Below are positions 29,294 to 37,805 of a stretch of 64,000 nucleotides of DNA, piece by piece. Under the pieces are notes generated by a model. The model was given only the letters and a program-made list of their open reading frames with translations, made no database searches and was not told where the DNA came from. Both the position numbers and the translations under genes were made by a program. Position 1 is the first letter of the stretch, and each line of letters starts with the position of its first letter. The DNA is from Sinorhizobium sp. B11 (GTDB lineage: Bacteria > Pseudomonadota > Alphaproteobacteria > Rhizobiales > Rhizobiaceae). The stretch spans positions 4,150,001 to 4,214,000 of the forward strand of contig CP091034.1 in assembly GCA_039725955.1 (NCBI GenBank), given 5' to 3'.

Positions 29294-29440
29294 CCCTTTC
29301 AATTTCCAAAGTCGGGACTTTCAGGCGAGCGCCGCGCACGGAATATCAGTGCTCAGCTGGGTCACGACCATTGAGGCAGATCATCACGAGCCGGTCACAC
29401 TTAGGCCTTAGCCGTTTCGGGCAAACAGAGGGCCCGCCGC

Positions 29441-30235
29441 ATGACCATCGTTCCCTACGAAGCTCGCCGCTTCCGCACCACTGCTACTTACTATAGTCGC
29501 TTCCGCGTCCCCTATCCGGACAGGTTGATCGAACGCGTTACCGAACGAACCGGCCTGAAACCCGGTGATCGTCTGCTTGATCTCGGCTGCGGTCCGGCAC
29601 CGCTCGGCATCGCCTTCGCACGCCTCGCCGGCGCCGATGTAATCGGGATTGATCCCGAGCCGGAAATGCTGGACGCAGCACGCGAGAATGCGTCCGAAGC
29701 CGCGGTGACTATAAGGCTTATACAGGGCTCGTCCTACGATCTCGGCCAGGACCTGGCACCGTTGAAGCTTGCAGTCATGGGCCGCGCCTTCCATTGGATG
29801 GACCGCCCGGCAACGCTTGCAGCACTCGATAAGCTGATCGCTCGCGATGGCGCTGTCGTTCTCTTCTCCGACAGGCATATCGCGGCCGCACCGGATTGGC
29901 GTGATATCCTGCATCAGCTGTCAGAGACCTATTCGCCGGAAAAAAACGCCGAGCGCAAATTGCGCCGCGCGCCGGAATTCGGACCGCACGAGACGGTCCT
30001 GCTGCACTCCCCCTTCCGCAACCTCGAACGCATTGGCATCGTCAACGAACGGATAATCGGGACGGAGGACATAATCGGCCGCGCCTTCTCCATGTCCGTC
30101 ACCTCTCCACAGGCGCTGGGCGACAAGACAGAAGAATTCGAGACGGCCTTCCGCAGCGAACTCGCAGCGCTCTCGCCGAACGGCACCTTTACTGAAATCG
30201 TCGAAGGCCTTGCGATGATCGCCTTCCGAGACTGA
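29441..30235 (+). CDS. Class I SAM-dependent methyltransferase
   Basis: A 264-residue methyltransferase with a clear SAM-binding site, LLDLGCGPAPLGIAFARLAG, then VIGIDPEPEMLDAA, and a ubiE/COQ5-like or Methyltransf_11 architecture. The segment GRAFHWMDRPATLAALDKL is characteristic of small-molecule methyltransferases related to the tellurite/trans-aconitate group. The substrate is unknown. The gene is preceded by a 185-base gap and converges with tetR. No neighbouring gene gives a pathway. Confidence 0.85.
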   Translation: MTIVPYEARRFRTTATYYSRFRVPYPDRLIERVTERTGLKPGDRLLDLGCGPAPLGIAFARLAGADVIGIDPEPEMLDAARENASEAAVTIRLIQGSSYDLGQDLAPLKLAVMGRAFHWMDRPATLAALDKLIARDGAVVLFSDRHIAAAPDWRDILHQLSETYSPEKNAERKLRRAPEFGPHETVLLHSPFRNLERIGIVNERIIGTEDIIGRAFSMSVTSPQALGDKTEEFETAFRSELAALSPNGTFTEIVEGLAMIAFRD

Positions 30236-30288
30236 AGCAACTCCAGCAAAAGCGCGGAGCCGTTTTGCAACGGGAATGCGCGAATGCC

Positions 30289-30867
30289 CTAGGATGATTG
30301 CGCCGGATCGAGCCTGCGGCGCATCGTGACCAGAAATTGCTCGGCGAGCGCCCGGTCCTCGACCGCGCGGGCAAGAATGACGGCCCCCATCATCGATGAA
30401 AGCGTTGTCGTCGCGTTGGCACGGCGCTCTTCCTCAGTCGCGCCGGGCACCACTTCCTTCAGCACATCGACCAGCGTGGACAAGCCCTCGCTGAAGGTCG
30501 CACGAACCGCCCCTTCGCTGCGGCTGACCTCCTGGATCAGCGACGCAAAGACGCAGCTTCCACCGGGATCGTCGACCGTGCGCCAATGGATGTAATGATC
30601 GAGCAGCGCCTGAAGCGGACGGTCTGGATGGCCGACAATCAACTCACGCCAGCGTTCCTCCACCCGCTCGATCAGCTTGCGGCTGACCTCCAAGGCAAGA
30701 TCGTCCTTCGATTCGAAATGACCGTAGAACCCGCCATGCGTCAGACCAGCGGCTTTCATGATGTCCGCAACGCCGACGCCGTCGAACCCGTTCTCGCGGA
30801 AGAGCACGCTGGCTGCCGTCAGGATCTTCTCGCGGTTTTCTGCAAATTTCTCGCGGGTAACCCGCAT
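30289..30867 (-). CDS. TetR/AcrR family transcriptional regulator
   Basis: A 192-residue one-component repressor. The N-terminal helix-turn-helix is explicit: ILTAASVLFRENGFDGVGVA followed by DIMKAAGLTHGGFYGHFESK, the YGHF phrase being the TetR recognition-helix end. The C-terminal ligand domain is typical of the AcrR/TetR_C group (LLDHYIHWRTVDDPGGSC). The ATG at 30867 is preceded by GGAG at seven bases. The divergent MFS transporter and two matching inverted repeats in the shared promoter (30903-30916 and 30932-30945) make autoregulation and control of the transporter likely. Confidence 0.93.
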   Translation of the reverse strand: MRVTREKFAENREKILTAASVLFRENGFDGVGVADIMKAAGLTHGGFYGHFESKDDLALEVSRKLIERVEERWRELIVGHPDRPLQALLDHYIHWRTVDDPGGSCVFASLIQEVSRSEGAVRATFSEGLSTLVDVLKEVVPGATEEERRANATTTLSSMMGAVILARAVEDRALAEQFLVTMRRRLDPAQSS

Positions 30868-30897
30868 TTTTCGTCTCCGGAAATGGTCGCTTGACAA

Positions 30898-30926
30898 TTT
30901 ATATGATGTCCATCATCAATATGCAA
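30898..30926 (-). promoter_or_regulatory. Candidate promoter of the TetR gene
   Basis: On the minus strand, TTGCAT (30921-30926) and TATAAA (30898-30903) are separated by 17 bases. Operator 1 (30903-30916) sits in this spacer and touches the -10 element, as expected of an autoregulating repressor. Confidence 0.6.
30903..30916. promoter_or_regulatory. Candidate TetR operator 1
   Basis: Perfect palindrome ATGATG-TC-CATCAT in the shared promoter region of the divergent TetR and MFS genes, lying between the -35 and -10 of the TetR gene promoter. Confidence 0.75.
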
Positions 30927-30931
30927 CAAAT

Positions 30932-30945
30932 ATGATGGTCGTCAT
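30932..30945. promoter_or_regulatory. Candidate TetR operator 2
   Basis: ATGATG-GT-CGTCAT, the same palindrome as operator 1 with one half-site mismatch, 29 bases centre to centre from it and 47 bases before the MFS start codon. Confidence 0.7.
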
Positions 30946-30991
30946 GTAAAACGGCCTTGTATGGTCCCGACGTCACAAACGGAATTTGCCC

Positions 30992-32287
30992 ATGGTCTCT
31001 GCTGTACTTGCTTCAACCCTTGCTCGGCGAAACATCCACTATGGATGGGTTGTCGTCGCAGCCACCTTCCTGACCATGCTGGTAACCGCCGGCGCAATGG
31101 GCGCGCCGGGCGTGCTCATCAAGCCGCTGCAGAACGAGTTCGGCTGGGAAACTTCGCAGATTTCCTCCGCACTTGCCATCCGCCTGATCCTTTTCGGCCT
31201 GATGGGACCGTTTGCGGCCGCCTTCATGAATTATTTCGGTGTCCGCAAAGTCATTGTCTTCGCCCTTGCCTTGATCGGCGCGGGCTTCGTCGGCTCGCTG
31301 TTCATGACTAAGCTCTGGCATCTGCTGGCGCTCTGGGGCATCGTCGTCGGCTTCGGAACCGGGCTGACTGCCATGGTGCTGGCAGCCACGGTTTCCACCC
31401 GATGGTTCGTCAAGCATCGCGGCCTTGTCGTCGGCATGCTCTCGGCAAGCTCGGCGACCGGCCAGCTTGTCTTCCTGCCGCTGATGGCGGAATTGACCGA
31501 ACGCTACGGCTGGCGCGCCACGGTCTTCTTCGTCTGCGCCATGATCATGGTTGCTGCTCTTCTCGTGCTGCTTTTCATGCGAGACCGCCCCTCGGATGTC
31601 AACCTGCCCTCGGTCGGCGAAACTCAGGTGACGCTGCCCCCGGCCCGCGGCACACTCGCCGCCGCGCTTGCAACGCCGATCACCGTTATCAGGGAAATTT
31701 CCAAGACTTCGACCTTCTGGATCCTGTTTGCCACCTTCTTCATCTGCGGTCTCAGCACCAACGGCCTGATCCAGACGCATTTCGTGACCCTTTGCGGGGA
31801 CTACGGCATCATGCCGGTCGCAGCCGCCAGCGTGCTTGCCGTCATGGGCATCTTCGATTTCTTCGGCACGATCGGCTCCGGCTGGCTTTCCGACCGCTTC
31901 GACAATCGCTGGCTGCTTTTCTGGTATTACGGCTTGCGCGGCCTCTCGCTGCTCTTCCTGCCCTTCAGCGATTTCTCGTTCTACGGCCTGTCGATCTTCG
32001 CCGTCTTCTATGGCCTGGACTGGATCGCCACGGTGCCGCCGACCGTCAAGATTGCCGCTGACCGCTTCGGCCGTGAAAAAGCCGGTCTCGTCTTCGGCTG
32101 GGTCTTCGCCGGCCACCAGCTTGGCGCTGCAACCGCTGCTTACGGCGCCGGCCTGTCGCGTACGGCGCTGGAAAGCTACCTGCCGGCATTCTTCATTGCC
32201 GGTGCCTTCTGTCTGCTCGCCTCGGTTCTGGCGATCACGCTGAAGAAATCAGGCCTAACCGGCGCAAGCGCAACTGTGGCCCACTAA
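30992..32287 (+). CDS. MFS transporter (OFA/NarK-like), likely TetR-controlled
   Basis: A 431-residue major-facilitator protein with twelve predicted helices. The N-terminal half has the loop AFMNYFGVRKVIVFA after TM2 and STRWFVKHRGLVVGMLSASSA, a phrase seen in the oxalate/formate antiporter (OFA) and monocarboxylate-type group. The C-terminal half contains the matching DRFGREKAGLVFGWVFAGHQLG. The substrate is unknown; monocarboxylates or an exported toxic compound are both possible. The ATG at 30992 has GGAA upstream. It is divergent from tetR with two operators between them, which suggests efflux or uptake induced by a small ligand. Confidence 0.9.
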   Translation: MVSAVLASTLARRNIHYGWVVVAATFLTMLVTAGAMGAPGVLIKPLQNEFGWETSQISSALAIRLILFGLMGPFAAAFMNYFGVRKVIVFALALIGAGFVGSLFMTKLWHLLALWGIVVGFGTGLTAMVLAATVSTRWFVKHRGLVVGMLSASSATGQLVFLPLMAELTERYGWRATVFFVCAMIMVAALLVLLFMRDRPSDVNLPSVGETQVTLPPARGTLAAALATPITVIREISKTSTFWILFATFFICGLSTNGLIQTHFVTLCGDYGIMPVAAASVLAVMGIFDFFGTIGSGWLSDRFDNRWLLFWYYGLRGLSLLFLPFSDFSFYGLSIFAVFYGLDWIATVPPTVKIAADRFGREKAGLVFGWVFAGHQLGAATAAYGAGLSRTALESYLPAFFIAGAFCLLASVLAITLKKSGLTGASATVAH

Positions 32288-32372
32288 ACACAAAATTCGA
32301 AGCGGCTAAACTTCGCCCGCCGTCTTGCACGCGCGGGCGAACGCATGTTAGACAGCCGCCTCGTATTTCGCT

Positions 32373-32457
32373 GCCCCATTGGCGGAATTGGTAGACGCGC
32401 TCGACTCAAAATCGAGTTTCGAAAGAAGTGCTGGTTCGACCCCGGCATGGGGCACCA
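32373..32457 (+). tRNA. tRNA-Leu(CAA)
   Basis: Complete 85-base class II tRNA with encoded CCA. The acceptor stem GCCCCAT pairs with ATGGGGC, the anticodon stem CTCGA/TCGAG holds loop CTCAAAA with anticodon CAA, and the TTCGACC T-loop is present. It has a long variable arm as expected for leucine. It reads UUG codons. The nearest hairpin downstream is at 32488-32511. Confidence 0.97.
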
Positions 32458-32487
32458 AATATCTCTAAATATCAGATCTAGTATGTT

Positions 32488-32511
32488 TGCCCCGCCCTGA
32501 AGGGCGAGGCA
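32488..32511. terminator. Hairpin downstream of tRNA-Leu
   Basis: TGCC-C-CGCCCT-GA-AGGGCG-A-GGCA forms a strong stem of ten pairs with one bulge pair. It lacks a T-run on either strand, so it may be a processing or weak termination element. Confidence 0.45.
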
Positions 32512-32571
32512 CCATCCGTGGCCGACGATGCTGAAGTTCCACAAAGTGCAGGACCTCAGCGGGCCGACTGC

Positions 32572-32877
32572 TTAGTCACACCGCCTTACGGTTTTTGTGA
32601 CGGTGCCTTCGTCGGTCTCGCGGGTAACGCTACGCGTATAGCAGCGGTCACGGTCCCGATCGCGATAACGATCACGTTCGCGCACCGCCCCGAACGTAAT
32701 ACCGCGATCACTGATGGTAACGCCGGGGCGGACCCGGTCTCGGTCTCGGTCACGGTCGCGATCATAACCGTCATAGGCGCGCTCGCGTGTAACTGTAACG
32801 CTGTCTGCCATTGCAGGCGCCGCAGCCGAGCCCAGGGCAAGGGCAGCGATTGCACAGTTGATGATGATCTTTCGCAT
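32572..32877 (-). CDS. Small secreted protein with Asp-Arg repeats
   Basis: A 101-residue exported protein without a named family. A clear signal peptide (MRKIIINCAIAALALGSAAAPAMA, cleavage after AMA) is followed by a short basic region dominated by DRDRDRDRDR and a second RDRDRDR run. The C-terminal tail has CYTRSVTRETDEGT and one final cysteine. AGGAG precedes the ATG at 32877; the longer frame is not supported. Similar short Asp/Arg-rich periplasmic proteins are scattered in rhizobia. The charge pattern suggests an unfolded, polyampholyte-like region in the periplasm; the function is unknown. Confidence 0.75.
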   Translation of the reverse strand: MRKIIINCAIAALALGSAAAPAMADSVTVTRERAYDGYDRDRDRDRDRVRPGVTISDRGITFGAVRERDRYRDRDRDRCYTRSVTRETDEGTVTKTVRRCD

Positions 32878-33035
32878 ATCTCTTCTCCTCGTCTTCATGC
32901 ATAGGCAACGACCCAGGAGCTTCGTGGTTCCGCCCAAAAAGGCAGCGCTTTAAGCCAATTCTATTCAAATCAACTCTTTAACTTTGCCGACGCTTCGTCC
33001 TAAAGTGCCGGCCTTGCGGCATTTTGAGAGGGCTG

Positions 33036-34778
33036 ATGCACCAGGAAACGGGACTCATTGCGACGGTAGCCATAAGCTTCGTCTTTGCAGTAATTCTTGG
33101 CTACGGCGCGGACAGGTTGAGGCTGCCGCCACTTGTCGGCTATCTTGCCGCCGGGGTCGTCATGGGGCCGTTTACGCCGGGCTTCGTTGCCGATACCGAG
33201 CTTGCGAGCCAGCTTGCCGAAATGGGCGTGATCCTGCTGATGTTCGGCGTCGGCCTTCATTTCTCGGCATCCGATCTTCTTGCCGTGCGCGGCATCGCAA
33301 TACCCGGCGCCATTGGCCAGATTCTCCTTGCCACCCTGCTCGGCATCGGCCTCGGAGAACTCTGGGGCTGGAGCCTCGGCGCCGGCATCGTCTTCGGCCT
33401 CAGCCTTTCGGTTGCCAGTACCGTCGTACTTCTGAAAGCGCTGGAAGAACGCAACCTCGTCAACACCGCCGGTGGGCGTGTTGCCGTCGGCTGGCTGATC
33501 GTCGAGGATCTTGCAATGGTGCTGGCGCTGGTGCTTCTGCCGGCACTGGCCGAGCTTTTGGGTGGCCATGCGGGTGAAGCCTGGCACGGCCTCGACCTGC
33601 CTCTCTGGGCCACGATCGCGCTGACATTGCTGAAGGTCGCAGCTTTTGCCGCCATGGCGATCTTCCTCGGCCCGCGTATCGTGCCCTGGCTTCTGACGCT
33701 GATTGCCCGCACCGGCTCGCGTGAGCTTTTTACTCTTGCGGTGCTTGCCATCGCACTTGGCATCGCCTTTGGCTCGGCGGCGATCTTTGGCGTTTCCTTC
33801 GCGCTCGGCGCCTTCTTTGCCGGCGTGGTCATGAGCGAATCCCATCTCAGCCATCGAGCAGCAGCCGATTCCCTGCCGTTGCAGAACGCTTTCTCGGTGT
33901 TGTTCTTCGTCTCGGTCGGCATGCTCTTCGATCCATCGATCATCGTGAAGCAGCCGCTTGCCGTCGTCAGTGCCTTGGCGCTGATTATCATCGGCAAGGC
34001 GATTATCGCCTTCGGCATCGTAACTTTCTTGCGCTATCCAATCGGCATGGGCCTGACGGCCGCCGGTGGCCTTGCTCAGATCGGCGAATTCTCATTCATC
34101 CTCGCTGGACTCGGTGTCTCCCTCGGTCTGTTGCCGCATGAGGGGCAGGATCTGATCCTCGCTGCAGCGATCCTCTCCATCACCCTTAATCCGCTGGTCA
34201 TCTTCGTAGCGGAAAACCTGAACCGCCATATCAAGACGAAATGGCCGCGTGTCTACGACACGTACGGCCGCAAGAATCAGGACACTCTCAGCCGCGAACT
34301 CGAGAAGATCCGTGCAATCGGCGAGGAGCGTGAACGCCAACACCATCTGCGCATCCAGCAACTGATCGATACTTTCCCGCTCTTTTCAGAGGTCAACGAG
34401 GATGCACTGGAGGAACTGCTGCTGCTCTTCCAGGCTAGACTTGCTCCACCCGGTGAACGTGTCATCCGACGCGGCGACCGCGGCGACAGCATGTATTTCA
34501 TTTCTTCCGGCGCGGTCGAAGTGAGGCTGGCAAGCGGCTCGGTTCGCCTGGAGCCCGGCGCCTTCTTCGGTGAAATGGCGCTACTCAGCGGCGGTCGCCG
34601 TACGGCTGACGTCATCGCCGTCGATTTCTGCCAATTCGAAGTGCTGGAGCGCCGCGATTTCAACATGTTCATGTCGCGTCATCCAAACCTCCGGGCCATC
34701 GTCAGCGAAATGGCCCAGAAGCGCACCGAAATGAACGTCATGCGCCAGCAGTGGGAAAAATCCATGGACCTGTCGTAA
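33036..34778 (+). CDS. Cation/proton antiporter with C-terminal cyclic-nucleotide-binding domain
   Basis: A 580-residue CPA2 (KefB/YbaL-type) transporter. The N-terminal part (about 1-390) holds 12 membrane segments with ADRLRLPPLVGYLAAGVVMGPF and the central LAQIGEFSFILAGLG. The usual C-terminal RCK (TrkA-N) domain is not seen; instead a charged linker leads to a cNMP-binding domain (about 440-560) with the phosphate-binding motif GAFFGEMALLSGGRRTADV. Regulation by cAMP or a related nucleotide is therefore possible. The ATG at 33036 has AGAGGG upstream; a TTG four codons earlier is less likely. It is monocistronic by context. Confidence 0.9.
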   Translation: MHQETGLIATVAISFVFAVILGYGADRLRLPPLVGYLAAGVVMGPFTPGFVADTELASQLAEMGVILLMFGVGLHFSASDLLAVRGIAIPGAIGQILLATLLGIGLGELWGWSLGAGIVFGLSLSVASTVVLLKALEERNLVNTAGGRVAVGWLIVEDLAMVLALVLLPALAELLGGHAGEAWHGLDLPLWATIALTLLKVAAFAAMAIFLGPRIVPWLLTLIARTGSRELFTLAVLAIALGIAFGSAAIFGVSFALGAFFAGVVMSESHLSHRAAADSLPLQNAFSVLFFVSVGMLFDPSIIVKQPLAVVSALALIIIGKAIIAFGIVTFLRYPIGMGLTAAGGLAQIGEFSFILAGLGVSLGLLPHEGQDLILAAAILSITLNPLVIFVAENLNRHIKTKWPRVYDTYGRKNQDTLSRELEKIRAIGEERERQHHLRIQQLIDTFPLFSEVNEDALEELLLLFQARLAPPGERVIRRGDRGDSMYFISSGAVEVRLASGSVRLEPGAFFGEMALLSGGRRTADVIAVDFCQFEVLERRDFNMFMSRHPNLRAIVSEMAQKRTEMNVMRQQWEKSMDLS

Positions 34779-34811
34779 GCGCTCCGGCGGCTAGTCGTTA
34801 CCAAACCCCTG

Positions 34812-35114
34812 TCACGCTGTCGTAGTGCTGTCCAGCGCCGGCCAGTACAGGTCTGAATCGAAATCAGCCGGAATATGATCGAGACGGCACATTGCCTCGG
34901 CAGCATATTCGATCTGCATGGCGAGGTATCTGAGTGATGACGGCATCGGCACACCAATGGCAAATTCCATGACCCGTGACCGGTGATATCCGCTGGCACC
35001 GAGACGCCGCTCGGCCTCGCGGCGAACATCCTCATGTTCCGGCCGGCGGTGCTCCGCTTCCTTGTTCCATTCTTTGGCGGCGCTGAGCCCGCCGTCTATG
35101 ACCTTCAATTTCAT
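34812..35114 (-). CDS. Conserved hypothetical protein
   Basis: I do not recognise a family. The 100-residue product opens MKLKVIDGGLSAAKEW, is rich in Glu/Arg in the first third (EHRRPEHEDVRREAERRLGA), and continues with a helix-prone segment (LRYLAMQIEYAAEAM) and an acidic end. No signal peptide or membrane helix is visible, so it is likely cytoplasmic. Codon use looks native. It lies between the antiporter and the YqaA-like gene, convergent with the former (33-base gap). Confidence 0.6.
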   Translation of the reverse strand: MKLKVIDGGLSAAKEWNKEAEHRRPEHEDVRREAERRLGASGYHRSRVMEFAIGVPMPSSLRYLAMQIEYAAEAMCRLDHIPADFDSDLYWPALDSTTTA

Positions 35115-35310
35115 GAGATGCCGTCAGTATTTCGATCTGCCGGTAGCTTGCCGCAGATTCGCCCCCTTGCCATCCTGCTAAATCTTGGGAGGGGGACCAG
35201 GTCGATCACGAAAATTTTCAGCGCGAACGTCGTCAAGCCGAAGACCAAGCATTTACAGCGTCACGATCGCCCCCTAATGCTTTGTGCGTCGCAACAAGGA
35301 AAGGAAACGG

Positions 35311-35901
35311 ATGCTCCGCAGACTTTACGACTGGACCATGTCTCTGGCCTCGAAGAAATCGGCCGAAGTCTGGCTCGCCGTCATCGCCTTCGTCGAAAGC
35401 TCCGTCTTTCTGGTTCCCGCGGACGTGCTCTTCCTGCCGATGGCACTTGCCAAGCCCGAACGCTCCTATCGCTACGCGATCGTCGCTACCATCGCATCGG
35501 TGCTGGGCGGAATCGCCGGCTGGGCGCTCGGCTATTATGCCTACGAGGCTGTCGCGCGCCCGGTGTTGGAATTCTATGGAAAGCTCGATCAATTCGAGCA
35601 GATGAAGTCCTACGTCACCTACGAGACGATCCTCCTGCTTCTCGTCACATCGGGTCTGGCGCACCTGCCGCCAATCAAGATCGTCACGATTCTATCCGGC
35701 GTCATCCACGTCAGCCTGCCGCTCTTCATCGTTTCGGCAATCATCGCCCGCGGCGCCCGCTTCCTCTTCCTTGCCTGGCTGCTGCGCCGTTATGGCGAGC
35801 CGATCCGCCACTTCATCGAGAAGCGTCTCGGCCAGATCGTCGGCGTCGGCGCGGCGGTCGTGATCGTGCTATATCTAGCCTATCGATATTTTGCCCACTG
35901 A
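35311..35901 (+). CDS. YqaA family (DedA/VTT-related) membrane protein
   Basis: A 196-residue inner-membrane protein with four to five hydrophobic helices, of the YqaA branch of the VTT/DedA superfamily. The N-terminal motif AEVWLAVIAFVESSVFLVPADVLFLPMALAKP resembles the family's re-entrant loop with E and proline-rich PADV. The helix pair LGGIAGWALGYYAYE is also typical. DedA-like proteins affect lipid carrier recycling and envelope homeostasis; the exact role here is unknown. ATG 35311 follows AAGGAAAGG. dsbB begins 22 bases downstream in the same direction, so the pair may be one transcript. Confidence 0.88.
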   Translation: MLRRLYDWTMSLASKKSAEVWLAVIAFVESSVFLVPADVLFLPMALAKPERSYRYAIVATIASVLGGIAGWALGYYAYEAVARPVLEFYGKLDQFEQMKSYVTYETILLLLVTSGLAHLPPIKIVTILSGVIHVSLPLFIVSAIIARGARFLFLAWLLRRYGEPIRHFIEKRLGQIVGVGAAVVIVLYLAYRYFAH

Positions 35902-35923
35902 GCCAACTTCGCGGAGTTCCGCC

Positions 35924-36439
35924 ATGAATGCCCCCACCTCGCCGCTTGCCCGCCCGGGCTTCACCCTCTCGCTGCTGCTCGCCATTGCCATGGCAGTGGT
36001 CGTCGGCACGGCGCTTGGCTTCCAGTATATCGGCGGTTATATTCCGTGTGCGCTCTGCCTGCTGCAGCGCCAACCCTATTATTATGGCATTCCAATCGCT
36101 GTAGTCGGCGCTGTTGCGGCTCTCGTCGGCCTGCCGAACTGGATGACGCGCGCCATCATCCTCGCCGTCGGCATCCTCATGCTGGTGGGCGCCGGCATGG
36201 GCGTCTATCACGCCGGCGTCGAGTGGCATTTCTGGCCCGGTCCAGCCACCTGCTCGACCACGGCCAGCAGCATGACCACCAATGCCGGCGATCTCCTGGG
36301 CGAACTGAATACGATCAAGGGCCCGTCCTGCACGGATGCAGCGCTGCGGGTCCTGGGCTTGTCCTTCGCCGGCTGGAATGTGATCGCAAGCCTGGTCCTC
36401 GCAGCCTTCGCCTTCTGGAGCGTGAAGAAGACTGCGTAG
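35924..36439 (+). CDS. dsbB: Disulfide bond formation protein B
   Basis: Membrane oxidoreductase that re-oxidises DsbA and passes electrons to quinone. The 171-residue protein has four predicted membrane helices, the first cysteine pair CALC in IPCALCLLQRQPYY after the first helix, and the second in the large periplasmic loop (TCSTTA ... PSCTDA). ATG 35924 has GGAG eight bases upstream. No dsbA is in the window; tlpA, a reductive thioredoxin-like protein, is at 45.3 kb. It converges with the HNH gene (9-base gap). Confidence 0.9.
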   Translation: MNAPTSPLARPGFTLSLLLAIAMAVVVGTALGFQYIGGYIPCALCLLQRQPYYYGIPIAVVGAVAALVGLPNWMTRAIILAVGILMLVGAGMGVYHAGVEWHFWPGPATCSTTASSMTTNAGDLLGELNTIKGPSCTDAALRVLGLSFAGWNVIASLVLAAFAFWSVKKTA

Positions 36440-36448
36440 TCGGTTCGA

Positions 36449-37006
36449 TCAGGGCTGCAGCTCGGTATCCCAGTAGAGGTAGTCGAGCCAGCTGTCATGC
36501 AGGTAGTTCGGCGGGAAGAGCCGACCGTTATTGTGCAGGTCCTGCACGGTCGGCTGATAAGGCTTTTGCGCCGGGAGCATGCCAGCCTGCTTCGGAAGCT
36601 TGCTGCCCTTGCGCAAATTGCAGGGAGAACAGGCCGCCACGACATTCTCCCAGGTTGTCTCGCCGCCGTGAGCGCGCGGGATGACATGGTCGAAAGTCAG
36701 ATCGTCGTGAGCGCCGCAATACTGGCACTCGAACCTGTCGCGCAGGAAGACGTTGAAGCGGGTGAAGGCGGGATTGCGGGACGGCTGAACGTAAGTCTTC
36801 AGGCACACGACACTCGGCAACCGCATCGAGAAGCTCGGTGAGGAAACCTCATGCTCATATTCTGCGATAATGTTCACACGGTCGAGAAATACCGCCTTGA
36901 TCGCGTCCTGCCAAGACCAGAGCGACAAGGGGTAATAACTCAGCGGCCGGTAGTCAGCGTTCAGGACGAGCGCTGGCAGGGCCTGTGGTGAGACTGCAAT
37001 CGTCAA
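36449..37006 (-). CDS. HNH endonuclease
   Basis: A 185-residue HNH nuclease. The metal-binding and catalytic core is complete: CQYCG, LTFDHVIPRAHGGETTWENVVAACSPCN with two CxxC pairs and the H-N-H residues. The N-terminal part (LVLNADYRPLSYYPLSLWSWQDAI) is the typical opening of the widespread bacterial housekeeping HNH family, present in most Rhizobiales. It is not associated here with a mobile element, intron, toxin or methylase, so a restriction role is not supported. The function is unknown; a DNA-repair link is possible because alkA lies on its upstream side. Confidence 0.9.
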   Translation of the reverse strand: MTIAVSPQALPALVLNADYRPLSYYPLSLWSWQDAIKAVFLDRVNIIAEYEHEVSSPSFSMRLPSVVCLKTYVQPSRNPAFTRFNVFLRDRFECQYCGAHDDLTFDHVIPRAHGGETTWENVVAACSPCNLRKGSKLPKQAGMLPAQKPYQPTVQDLHNNGRLFPPNYLHDSWLDYLYWDTELQP

Positions 37007-37118
37007 GGAGCCCTCCTGGATCGATTCGGCATCTGCACTTGTATATTAGGCCGGTTGTTACAGGATTGTGAAGTCCAATAAATTCAGGGGATAAAGGCAA
37101 ATTGAGGGAGGGGGTCCG

Positions 37119-37805
37119 TCAGGCGACCGGCAGCACGTCCCGACGCATTTTTGCAGCGTAATAAGCCCAGAAAAGCCGGGCTGCGACCGAACGCCATGGC
37201 GACCAGATTTCCGCAAGCCCTGCAAGGACTTTGGCTTGCGGGCGTTCAGCGAGACCGAATGCCGCAGCGACCGCCGCCTGAAGCGCCACGTCGCCGGATG
37301 GAAATACATCCACATGGCCGCCGCAGAACATCAGATAGACCTCCGCCGTCCATGGCCCGATTCCCTTCTGAGCCGTCAGTTCTGCGAGCGCTTCGCCGGG
37401 CGGTTTTTGGATCATGGCCTCCAGATTGATTCGTCCTGAAGCAACCGCTTGCGCAATCCGCGTCAGTGTATCGGCCTTGGCGCGAGAGAGACCGAACTCG
37501 CGCCAGGCATCGGGATGAAGCAATATGTAAGATTGCGCGCTCAGCATTCCGCTCTCTGGCTGCATCCGCCGCCAGATCGCCTCGGCGCTCGCCCGCGATA
37601 CCATCTGCGAAACGATGATATGGGCAAGGCCGGCAAATCCTGGCTCGCGCAGCCGGAGCGGAACGGGGCCTGCCTCCCTGGCAATTGCCACGAGCCGCGG
37701 ATCGAGAACAAGGAGAGAGGCAAGCCCCTCCTCAATATCCTTTTCATTGCTGATGACCCGCACCTTGCCTCGCGATCGTTTCAAATCCATGCCAGAAGAA
37801 AGCAT
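37119..37805 (-). CDS. DNA-3-methyladenine glycosylase II (AlkA-like)
   Basis: Helix-hairpin-helix glycosylase that removes alkylated bases. The HhH motif with its glycine turn (LTAQKGIGPWTAEVYLM) and the catalytic Asp in PSGDVALQ are intact. At 228 residues it lacks the N-terminal Ada/TATA-like domain of the larger E. coli enzyme, as is usual in alphaproteobacteria. I set the start at ATG 37805 because GGAG lies eight bases upstream; MDLKRSRG (37790) is the alternative. Position 37803-37806 is a CATG that also contains the gluQRS start on the other strand. Confidence 0.9.
   Translation of the reverse strand: MLSSGMDLKRSRGKVRVISNEKDIEEGLASLLVLDPRLVAIAREAGPVPLRLREPGFAGLAHIIVSQMVSRASAEAIWRRMQPESGMLSAQSYILLHPDAWREFGLSRAKADTLTRIAQAVASGRINLEAMIQKPPGEALAELTAQKGIGPWTAEVYLMFCGGHVDVFPSGDVALQAAVAAAFGLAERPQAKVLAGLAEIWSPWRSVAARLFWAYYAAKMRRDVLPVA

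Noticed and set aside
36449..37006. HNH protein as part of a restriction system or intron
   Set aside because: No methylase, specificity subunit or intron is adjacent; it fits a common housekeeping HNH family.
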